Shown piece by piece: positions 29,101-35,477 of a stretch of 64,000 nucleotides of DNA (positions are counted from its first letter, which is position 1; each line of letters starts with the position of its first letter). The position numbers and the translations under genes were made by a program. This DNA is from Natronogracilivirga saccharolytica. Lineage in GTDB: Bacteria > Bacteroidota > Rhodothermia > Balneolales > Natronogracilivirgulaceae. The stretch covers positions 62,001-126,000 of the forward strand of contig NZ_JAFIDN010000004.1 of assembly GCF_017921895.1 (NCBI RefSeq), written 5' to 3'. The notes below the pieces were generated by a model. The model was not told the DNA's origin. It was given only the letters and a program-made list of their open reading frames with translations, and searched no databases.

Positions 29101-29465
29101 GCCTGGAGGATGTTTTCTTCACACTTCCGGCCCTGCCAATGCGCGGACATTTCTTCAACTCCGCTCTTGGAAACCGGTTCGGATTGTTTAATGCCGAGTT
29201 CCGTTTTCCGCTCATAGCAGCCATGCTTCCGGGTCCCATCCCGATAATACCCCTTTATAACATTCAGGGTGCGGCATTTGTCGATGTCGGTGCGGCCTGG
29301 GACGGATCGACGCGTGATGCGGCACTTGCTGGCGCCGGATTCGGACTGCGGACCATACTTCTGGGATTGCCGTTCCGATATGACATTGCATGGCCCTATG
29401 ATATGGAGTCAGGTGACGGTTTTGGCAGGAGAGTGCATTACTTCAGTATCGGACTTGACTTCTGA
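26124..29465 (+). CDS. Gluzincin peptidase + TolB-type propeller + Omp85-like barrel fusion
   Basis: A 1113-residue exported protein with three joined modules. After a signal peptide (to about Ala41) comes a peptidase-MA-like gluzincin domain with HELVH (His159, Glu160, His163) and EEGLAEY (third ligand Glu197). From about 305 to 610 is a TolB-like beta-propeller (repeats SWSPDGRKITLSTR, SWSPDGKKIAFQ, SWSPDSEYLLFAS). After a very acidic linker (about 680-735) comes a C-terminal barrel resembling bacterial surface antigen/Omp85 barrels and ending in Phe. It could be an outer-membrane protease with its catalytic part facing the periplasm. The function is not established. It follows rnr by 120 bp. 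Confidence 0.82.
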   Translation: MLTNSTASNEGSFFFVAAARLSIMLLAGILAGSALISETHAQYFGFGKNRVQYSQFDWRFIQSDHFDVYYYDSKNYYLAEFTAKSLEAAYAQLSSDFRHQLNDRIAVIIYDSHTDFSQTNVVPLPVDAQGIGGVTDKIKNRITIPFMGHYGDYRQVLHHELVHAMFNDKFYGGTIQSIIQNNIQLRIPLWFEEGLAEYVSLGWDTDTDMFIRDAVMNNNMPPIPMMRGFMAYRGGQAFWNFIVEEYGREKIGEILHRVRQTRSVESGLRQSLGISMSDLNDRFHDWLRKMYFPEIAVREDLRDIGRLMTDGNFRRAYNTSPAVSPNGDRIAMISNARGYFDVVVLNARDGSKIKTLIKGEDNVDFEELNILRPNLSWSPDGRKITLSTRSGGSVDLAIVDYQTGDVQKILFPQLDDIGSVSWSPDGKKIAFQGNNGPLTNIYVYDLEEDDFFSATNDVFSDWGPSWSPDSEYLLFASDRGSHTRVNTFRSNYNVLLNPNIGQSDIYRLRIGSSRAERLTSTPNWNESRPIMTREGRLLYISDQNGIPNVYEMDLETRASYPLTDLITGVMQMSVSADGRLLAINSYNRGFVHIFTIENPMDRRKDEPLENNNWAERRLQESKQERVPAVGLAFNMFQDDWERMRTAEFIDQTSAIVDLVQRRQEEAVPDQEVSGDLADMLPPDDADDPDAEPAAPDTEEPEEDEDEDVVDFRNYVFGDDVDDFIRISHVEERESERQTITEDGRFIPRRYRLDFSPDISYGAGGVSTFYGTYAMAAFSFSDLLGDHRIELITNLQFDLRNSDYQISYGYFANRTNYIANYFHTARNFRVLVQDQQTGALDTEQVRFRYYGGGIRMQYPLNKFTRIDYGINMINISRDFSRMSGAVRDSEDTYFFNPEVTFTRDLTRPGFLSPLSGYRYALSVSGSPPIASDVIGFASVLGDFRRYFHLGSGYVFAFRGSGAASFGPDSQNFYMGGMQNWINFRWAEGGLQTDRLEDVFFTLPALPMRGHFFNSALGNRFGLFNAEFRFPLIAAMLPGPIPIIPLYNIQGAAFVDVGAAWDGSTRDAALAGAGFGLRTILLGLPFRYDIAWPYDMESGDGFGRRVHYFSIGLDF

Positions 29466-29550
29466 TCAATCCATGACCCGTCTTTGATCCGTTGGCTAAT
29501 TAGTCTGTGATCCACCGCTGATCGGTGATCTGACCAGATGGTTTTCCGGC

Positions 29551-30891
29551 TTACCGGCTGGCACCGGTCTGAATATTCAGCAGTCGGTCTGCCTGATAGC
29601 GCGGATCCCGGAAATAGATAAGGGATGTGTACTCCTGCTCGGTTGAGGCAAAGCTGTCATCAAGACGCAAATCATCGATGCGGCCGTCCTCAACCACCGC
29701 ATATTTGTAGTCATAACGTCCCTCTTTCATGACAGCTCTGCCAACCCATGAATCGGTTGACTCCCGGTACTCCATCCTGTTTTCTTCGTTAATCGTCCAG
29801 TTGTTGAACGGACCATATACATAAACAGGAAGGTCGGTCTTTTCTCTGTCCGGTATTTCCAGCTCAAAGCGCACATCCACATAACGGGCACGTTCATCAT
29901 CTCTTGGAAAACCATGGGGTGACGGGGTCCGGCGCGGCGGGTTCACATCCAGATTGACGACATCCCGGAACAAAACGACACGAGGGGGGACGGTTTCCGT
30001 CCGGATCTCGACTGCTTCCGGCCTGGGCGAATCGTACCTCCTCAAGTCCAGCGGCCGAAACTCATAAGTGCCGACAAAAGCCTCGCGGCGCGACAAATAA
30101 GTGCGGTATACACCCGATTCCGACATATCCTCCTGATCAGCTTCTCTCGCACGGCCCCAGAACCTGTTCTGTACAAAAAACAGGCGCAGATCCGACGTCG
30201 GAAGCTGAACGATGTCGGGGTAACGATATCTGACAAACGGCTGATGATGCACACGATAGCGGTCATCAAGTCCGAAAAGCTCTTCATAGCTGAATCTGGT
30301 GCTTCCCGCATCTTCATGGACAAAAAACGGTACAGAAAACAAAACATCAGAGCTTTCGTAATCGCGTATTTCCAGCAGATAGTTGCCGCTCATGGTGACA
30401 CGCATATTTTCATTGGGAAACCGGTACCTGTAATGCACGTAGTCCGGGTCCTGCACGCCGCTGGGGCTGCCCCTGGTAATGATATCCTCCCGGTATCCGC
30501 TCAGGTAAAAATCCCTCATTACAGCACTGGAACTCCAGTCGGCATCCCGGTGGCGCACCCGCACGCGAAACATCCGGCTGCTCTCATCAATCTCGTCAAA
30601 TCTAAGGGTAATGAACTCATCGGTTCCCAGTTCTATTGCGGGAATAGCCGTCTTACGCGACCCGCGGTACACCTGGATACTTTTGATATTGTCCGGTGGA
30701 AGCACCTGCCCCTCAACCATGGGCGAGTTTTTAATCCCGGTCGAATCAGAATCCGACGCACCCATGTCCTGAATCTGATCGAATGAGCAGGAGACCGCAA
30801 ACAGGGAGATAAAAAACAAAAAACTGAGAGATCGCAGAAACTGCAGGTTACATCTCAATTTCCCCGCTAAATACCGAAACAGCCGGACCAT
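29551..30891 (-). CDS. Type IX secretion system plug protein (DUF5103 family), lipoprotein
   Basis: A 446-residue protein with a lipobox ending in Cys35 (FAVSC). The body matches the DUF5103 family, including FRVRVRHRDADWSSSAVMRDFYLSGYREDIITRG, YRYRFPNENMRVTMSGNYLLEI, and the C-terminal part YVYGPFNNWTINEENRMEY...GRYDYKYAV that recalls an immunoglobulin-like carbohydrate-binding fold. In Flavobacterium the family's Plug protein closes the periplasmic end of the SprA translocon of the type IX secretion system. The 5' end overlaps dapF by 44 bp. Its presence implies that the organism has a type IX secretion system; no other component is in the window. Confidence 0.82.
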   Translation of the reverse strand: MVRLFRYLAGKLRCNLQFLRSLSFLFFISLFAVSCSFDQIQDMGASDSDSTGIKNSPMVEGQVLPPDNIKSIQVYRGSRKTAIPAIELGTDEFITLRFDEIDESSRMFRVRVRHRDADWSSSAVMRDFYLSGYREDIITRGSPSGVQDPDYVHYRYRFPNENMRVTMSGNYLLEIRDYESSDVLFSVPFFVHEDAGSTRFSYEELFGLDDRYRVHHQPFVRYRYPDIVQLPTSDLRLFFVQNRFWGRAREADQEDMSESGVYRTYLSRREAFVGTYEFRPLDLRRYDSPRPEAVEIRTETVPPRVVLFRDVVNLDVNPPRRTPSPHGFPRDDERARYVDVRFELEIPDREKTDLPVYVYGPFNNWTINEENRMEYRESTDSWVGRAVMKEGRYDYKYAVVEDGRIDDLRLDDSFASTEQEYTSLIYFRDPRYQADRLLNIQTGASR

Positions 30892-31711
30892 GTAATTGTA
30901 TGTTTGAATATGTACGATGTGAATCCTTTTGGTTGGCCCGGAATGTTACTTCAAGTGGTCCTCCGGGTGAATCCAGCTGGATATGATGATCGGTAATGCC
31001 GCTTTCTGGTTTCTCTCCTTCAAATGGCGGACCATCGTGGCCATGTTTCAGATAATCCCAGCTGATGGCTGTGGCAATGGCCCCCGTGCCGCAAGCCAGG
31101 GTAATATCTTCGACACCACGTTCGTAGGTAACCAGTTTCAGATGATTCTGATTGATCGGGGAAGCAAAATTGACATTGGTACCGTTGGGGAACAGGTCGT
31201 TACGATTGCGGAGTTGCCGCCCCGCAGCCCGCAGAGATTCTTCTGAACTTTGACTGAACTCCTGGTCTATGGCAACGATATGTTCGGTTCCCGGCTTAAG
31301 TTCACACCATGTTATATCATCAATTACTTTCACAGCAGGCCTGGGTGAGACAGGAAAGTGAATAGAAATATAGGCATCATGGACTTCCGCGCGGTAAGTA
31401 TTGTCACCCATCCGGAAGGTCAGCTTTTCATGGAAACCCAGTCTGCTGGCATATCGGGCCAGACAACGGGCACCGTTGCCGCACATACCCGCAAGAGATC
31501 CGTCCGCATTGTAATAATGCATGCTGAAATCCGAGTCGTCGGAATCGCCAAGCAGAAGTACACCGTCGGCCCCTATACCGGTTCTCCGGTGACACAATGC
31601 AGGTGTTTTTTTCCTGATGTCGTTCAGCGGCATTTCTGTGGTGCGGGCATCAATGACTACAAAATCATTGCCGGCACCATGCATTTTTTCAAACTTTATT
31701 GTACGTGACAT
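30848..31711 (-). CDS. dapF: Diaminopimelate epimerase
   Basis: Interconverts LL- and meso-diaminopimelate for lysine and peptidoglycan synthesis. The catalytic cysteines are both present: Cys77 in GMCGNGARC and Cys207 in LACGTGAIATA. The N-terminal KMHGAGNDFVVID motif is intact. At 287 residues it is near the usual 275. Lies between holB and the T9SS plug gene on the minus strand, with the plug gene starting inside its 3' end. Confidence 0.95.
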   Translation of the reverse strand: MSRTIKFEKMHGAGNDFVVIDARTTEMPLNDIRKKTPALCHRRTGIGADGVLLLGDSDDSDFSMHYYNADGSLAGMCGNGARCLARYASRLGFHEKLTFRMGDNTYRAEVHDAYISIHFPVSPRPAVKVIDDITWCELKPGTEHIVAIDQEFSQSSEESLRAAGRQLRNRNDLFPNGTNVNFASPINQNHLKLVTYERGVEDITLACGTGAIATAISWDYLKHGHDGPPFEGEKPESGITDHHIQLDSPGGPLEVTFRANQKDSHRTYSNIQLHGPAVSVFSGEIEM

Positions 31712-31793
31712 AAATCGTTTTTTCTGTTAAGAATATCCGGGCCGTCCGGCAAGATCAATTTGTCCTGCCATCACTGATACTGCAGGACCGGCA

Positions 31794-33005
31794 TCACGGC
31801 TCACTGACAGCAGGCATATGCTTCCAGGCCTGACCGGATGGCACCGGCGCCCCGGCACCGCGCATCCACGCCGCATATCGGTTTGCAATGACCGTAAACA
31901 GCAGCCGGGGTTGCACATTCTGATTCAGCAGGGAATGTGCTTCCTGCAAGGTTTCAATCATGTTGTCGATTTTGGCATCTGTCAGCCTGGTGCAGAAGTT
32001 GCTAATCACATCAAGTTTGTCCGAATTGGTAATCAGTGATTCATCGGCACCTGCTGAATAAAGAGCAATGTCTCTTAGAAACATTTCGATCATATTTATA
32101 ATGGCAATGTGACCCTCTTTGTTGTAATTGCTTTGCCATTGTGTGCTCAAGTCAAGTATTCCGGCAACATCAACAGTGTAGGACATGCGCAGGAAGCGGA
32201 TGATCTCCTCGCGGTTCTCCTGAAGGGTTTTTGTATCATAAAAACGGGTAAAACTGTAATTGCCTCCCGAAATGCGGGATAAAAACCGGGCATCACTTTC
32301 CGGATAGCCGTCAAACCGTCGCAGTCCTTCATAAATCTGTTCTGAATCAAGCGGCTGGCAGGGAAGATGCTGGCATCGGGATATCACAGTCGGCAGCAGG
32401 GAGTTGATATTATCCGTGGTAAGCAGAAAGGTTACATCTTTGCCAGGCTCTTCAAGCATTTTCAAAAAGGAGTTGCTTACCTCTTTGCGCATTTTCTCGA
32501 CATTGGTAATAATCACGACGTTTTTTCTGCCTTCGCTCGCACGAAGATAAGCCGCCCGCCTGACTTCGCTGTTGAAGTATTCTACCGAGTAAAACGCTCT
32601 TCTGTTTTTGGCATCTTCCTGTCCGGTCAGGGACGGTCGTACGGAAAAGTCGATGATTTCATAGGGATCCTCTGCAAGCAACTCCAGCCTGGCCCGCAAC
32701 TCATCCCTTCCCGCATTGCCGGGCATGGGTATAAAAACATGAATGTCAGGATGAAAAAACCATGAACGCCGGTGTGACTTACTGTCGGATGCCGGCATGC
32801 CAAGATTTTGTATTCCATTTATTGCTTCTGCAAATGCCAGGGCCAGGGGCTTTTTCCCGGAGCCCGGCTGACCGCTGATCAGATAGGCATGGCTGATACG
32901 GTCTTCTGCTGCAATCCGCCACATCTGCTCCCGGAGCCGTTCCTGACCAATCAGACGATTGCCGCCTATGATTTCTTTTACACCAGTTTCGTTGCCGTCA
33001 GACAT
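31794..33005 (-). CDS. holB: DNA polymerase III delta' subunit-like clamp loader protein
   Basis: A 403-residue AAA-type clamp loader subunit. It opens with GNRLIGQERLREQMWRIAAEDRISHAYLISG and a P-loop GQPGSGKK in which the usual Thr/Ser after Lys is Lys, so ATP binding is probably lost, as in known delta' subunits. The sensor region (VVIITNVEKMRKEVSNSFLKMLEEPGKDVTFLLTTDNINSLLPTVISRCQ) contains the SRC arginine-finger motif, which is retained. There is no zinc-binding cysteine cluster, so it is not the tau/gamma subunit. It loads the sliding clamp onto DNA. It is 82 bp upstream of dapF. Confidence 0.85.
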   Translation of the reverse strand: MSDGNETGVKEIIGGNRLIGQERLREQMWRIAAEDRISHAYLISGQPGSGKKPLALAFAEAINGIQNLGMPASDSKSHRRSWFFHPDIHVFIPMPGNAGRDELRARLELLAEDPYEIIDFSVRPSLTGQEDAKNRRAFYSVEYFNSEVRRAAYLRASEGRKNVVIITNVEKMRKEVSNSFLKMLEEPGKDVTFLLTTDNINSLLPTVISRCQHLPCQPLDSEQIYEGLRRFDGYPESDARFLSRISGGNYSFTRFYDTKTLQENREEIIRFLRMSYTVDVAGILDLSTQWQSNYNKEGHIAIINMIEMFLRDIALYSAGADESLITNSDKLDVISNFCTRLTDAKIDNMIETLQEAHSLLNQNVQPRLLFTVIANRYAAWMRGAGAPVPSGQAWKHMPAVSEP

Positions 33006-33057
33006 GTTTGGTTCCTTTTACTTCGGATTTAACTATTATAACGATTAATCATGCCCG

Positions 33058-33726
33058 TCAGTCTTCCCACAGATTGTCAAATAACATAAATGATGCCGTA
33101 AAAGTGACTCCTGTAAAACCGATCAGAGCTGCCAGATCATTAAGATAGGCATCATCCGGCATTCTGGTAAATACAAACTGGGTAATCCGGACCAGAATAA
33201 GCATCAATGGAATAAGAAGGGGTAATGACAGTACCGGGAAGACCGCTCCTTTTCGTGATGCCTGTGATACCAGGGCGGCAAGCATCGTAGTGACACCCGC
33301 CAGCCCGGTAGAGCCCAGCAGTATAACAACAACCAGCAGCCAGGGTCTGACCACCTCCATGCCAAGCATAATCAGAAAAAGCAGCATGGTGGTTACGGCA
33401 ATCAAAAGGGTGAAAATCACATTGTAAAGAAGTTTACCCGACAATACAGACAGCGCCGGCGCATTGAGCCGGAGCAGATCCAGCGTGCCGCGCTCGCTTT
33501 CACTCACAAAAACACGTGACAGGGTTGTTAGAGATGCAAAAAGCACAATGATCCAGATAAGTCCGCTTTGTATTTCAGCAGACAGCTGGTCGGCCCGAAG
33601 TGAAAACAGGACGATCAGCATGGTTGAAGCAATAAACGCCAGCACGGAACTTACACCGAACCGGGATCGCCACTCCAGACGAAAGTCCTTCATGAAAACG
33701 GCAACAAACTGATTTTTGAAGGGCAT
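33058..33726 (-). CDS. ccmB: Haem exporter protein B (CcmB)
   Basis: A 222-residue protein with six predicted transmembrane helices and the CcmB signature region near the N-terminus (FVAVFMKDFRLEWRSR and VFVSESERGTLDLLRLNAP). CcmB is the membrane subunit of the CcmAB transporter used in cytochrome c maturation system I. The ATPase CcmA is not next to it here: the gene starts a minus-strand run that continues with holB. The upstream space is divergent with the PtsN-like gene. System I would need CcmA, CcmC, CcmE and CcmF elsewhere. Confidence 0.88.
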   Translation of the reverse strand: MPFKNQFVAVFMKDFRLEWRSRFGVSSVLAFIASTMLIVLFSLRADQLSAEIQSGLIWIIVLFASLTTLSRVFVSESERGTLDLLRLNAPALSVLSGKLLYNVIFTLLIAVTTMLLFLIMLGMEVVRPWLLVVVILLGSTGLAGVTTMLAALVSQASRKGAVFPVLSLPLLIPLMLILVRITQFVFTRMPDDAYLNDLAALIGFTGVTFTASFMLFDNLWED

Positions 33727-33903
33727 GGGTTATCAATAAATGAATAAGCTTTTAAACTAAGATACTGAACGTTCTTATTCCACCCTTCAGAGAAGGAAAA
33801 ACCCGAACAATATTGTATATTTGCAGGTCGTGATACCTATATTGATTTCAGCAAAATACAACATACCGCAAAATATACCGGAAACAGATCATTCGCCGAT
33901 TCT

Positions 33904-33936
33904 CTTGTGAGATAAGAATTATGATCAGTATATTTG
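33904..33936 (+). promoter_or_regulatory. Candidate Bacteroidota-type promoter upstream of the PtsN-like gene
   Basis: CTTG (33904-33907) and a perfect TATATTTG (33929-33936), separated by 21 bp, agree with the Bacteroidota consensus TTTG-N19-21-TAnnTTTG. The predicted start of transcription is about 30 bp before the ATG at 33973. A second TATATTTG lies at 33816-33823 but has no clear -33 partner. Confidence 0.45.
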
Positions 33937-33972
33937 GAAAGTTTTTTTACAGGTAGTAAACAGGGCGTTTTC

Positions 33973-34443
33973 ATGAAAATCAGCGATCTTTTAGACGAGT
34001 CAAATGTTATTCCCGGTTTGTCGGCCCGGACCAAGAACGAGGCGATTGACAAACTTGTAGATACCCTTTCGGACAAGCTTGACGGGGAGACCATCAAGTC
34101 CGTGCGCAAAGCCGTTTTGGAACGAGAAAATATTATGTCAACCGGCGTAGGCAAGGGACTGGCCATTCCTCACGGAAAATCAAAGCAGCTCAGTCAGACA
34201 TACGCAGCATTCGGAAAGCTGGAAGAGCCGGTCGAGTACAATGCCATCGACGGAGAACCCGTACATATTCTCTTCCTGCTTGTCGGACCGGAATCACAAA
34301 ACAGCGTCCACATCAAAATGCTCAGCCGCATTTCCCGGTTGCTCAACAGTTCGGCTTTCAGGGAAAAACTTGTGGCCAGCAATGATGTCAATACAATCAT
34401 CGACCTGTTCAGGTCAGAAGAAGAGCACTTCGTAAGAATCTGA
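33973..34443 (+). CDS. PTS EIIA-like (PtsN-type) protein
   Basis: A 156-residue protein of the PTS EIIA type 2 fold. The phosphoacceptor is His67 in GKGLAIPHGKS. The KLEEPVEYNAIDGEPVHILFLLVGPES segment is the family core, and the end (LLNSSAFREKLVASNDVNTIIDLF) completes the domain. Start ATG at 33973 gives MKISDLLDES; an upstream in-frame ATG at 33934 would add 13 residues but overlaps the promoter candidate. EIIA proteins of this kind regulate transporters and sigma-54 or potassium functions rather than import sugar. The next two genes on the map are folD and an antiporter that itself has an EIIA-like tail. Confidence 0.85.
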   Translation: MKISDLLDESNVIPGLSARTKNEAIDKLVDTLSDKLDGETIKSVRKAVLERENIMSTGVGKGLAIPHGKSKQLSQTYAAFGKLEEPVEYNAIDGEPVHILFLLVGPESQNSVHIKMLSRISRLLNSSAFREKLVASNDVNTIIDLFRSEEEHFVRI

Positions 34444-34486
34444 CGCTGTTGTGCCTGCGCCTTAACACTTAGGTCAAACGTATTTC

Positions 34487-35383
34487 ATGGCAAAAAACAT
34501 CATCGACGGAAAAAAAGTAGCATCCATTCTCAGACAGCAAGTCCGCGAAGATGTGCAGGAATGGGTAGGAAGAGGCAACCGGTCACCGATGCTCCAGGCC
34601 ATCCTGATTGGTGACGATCCGGCCTCACGAACCTATGTGGCCGCAAAAACTCGCGCCTGCAAGGAAGTGGGAATCGAATCGGAAACATCAGTCTTTCCCG
34701 ACACGATTTCCATCAGAGAACTCAAGGAAGCCATAAGATCATATAACAAGGATGACAGTATTGACGGTATTCTGCTGCAGCTGCCGCTTCCCTCGCATTT
34801 GCATCCCTCACAAATTATTGAAACCATCGACCACAGAAAGGATGTAGACGGATTTCATCCCATGAACGTCGGCAGGCTTGCTGTCGGACAACCAACCTTC
34901 CGCTCCTGCACCCCGGCGGGTATACTTGAGCTGTTCCGGTATTACAGTGTCATGACCAAAGGAAAAAGGGCAGTGGTAGTAGGGGCCAGCAATATCGTCG
35001 GCTCCCCCATGGCAATCATGCTGTCCCGGGAGAATGATTCCGGAAAGGCAACCACAACGATTTGCCATAAATACACACGCGATCTTACCCAGCACACCAT
35101 CCAGGCCGATATCCTTGTAGTTGCCGTCGGCTCTCCGGGCATGATTACCGGACAAATGGTGAAGGAAGGTGTCGTCGTGGTTGATGTCGGAATTAACCGC
35201 GTTTCTGACTCCACAACGGAGAAGGGCTACCGCCTTGTCGGTGATTGCGATTTCGAGACCGTCTCCGAAAAAGCAAGTCTCATCACCCCTGTTCCGGGCG
35301 GTGTCGGCCCGATGACAGTGGCTATGCTGATGAAAAACACGCTGCTTGCTGCAAAGAAATCCATCTATCCGAAAGAGGACTGA
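34487..35383 (+). CDS. folD: Bifunctional methylene-THF dehydrogenase / methenyl-THF cyclohydrolase
   Basis: A 298-residue enzyme of one-carbon metabolism that makes 10-formyl-THF from 5,10-methylene-THF. Catalytic Tyr50 and Lys54 (TYVAAKTRAC) are present, as is the LLQLPLP loop and the PGGVGPMT signature near the end. In the dinucleotide site the motif is VGASNIVGSP (Ala167), where most NADP-dependent members have Arg (GRS). This may change cofactor preference. It follows the PtsN-like gene by 43 bp and converges with the antiporter gene. Confidence 0.94.
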   Translation: MAKNIIDGKKVASILRQQVREDVQEWVGRGNRSPMLQAILIGDDPASRTYVAAKTRACKEVGIESETSVFPDTISIRELKEAIRSYNKDDSIDGILLQLPLPSHLHPSQIIETIDHRKDVDGFHPMNVGRLAVGQPTFRSCTPAGILELFRYYSVMTKGKRAVVVGASNIVGSPMAIMLSRENDSGKATTTICHKYTRDLTQHTIQADILVVAVGSPGMITGQMVKEGVVVVDVGINRVSDSTTEKGYRLVGDCDFETVSEKASLITPVPGGVGPMTVAMLMKNTLLAAKKSIYPKED

Positions 35384-35477
35384 CCAGTAGTTTCAGCAGT
35401 TGTACGCCACCGGTTATCTTCCGCCTGCTGTTTTGAAAACCGTACTTAAAACCGGAACCGGGAAATAAGCCCCGGGA

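Noticed and set aside
29509-29530. Possible bidirectional terminator after the barrel fusion gene
   Set aside because: The GATC(C)ACCG/CGGTGATC stem has a bulge and no T run on either side.
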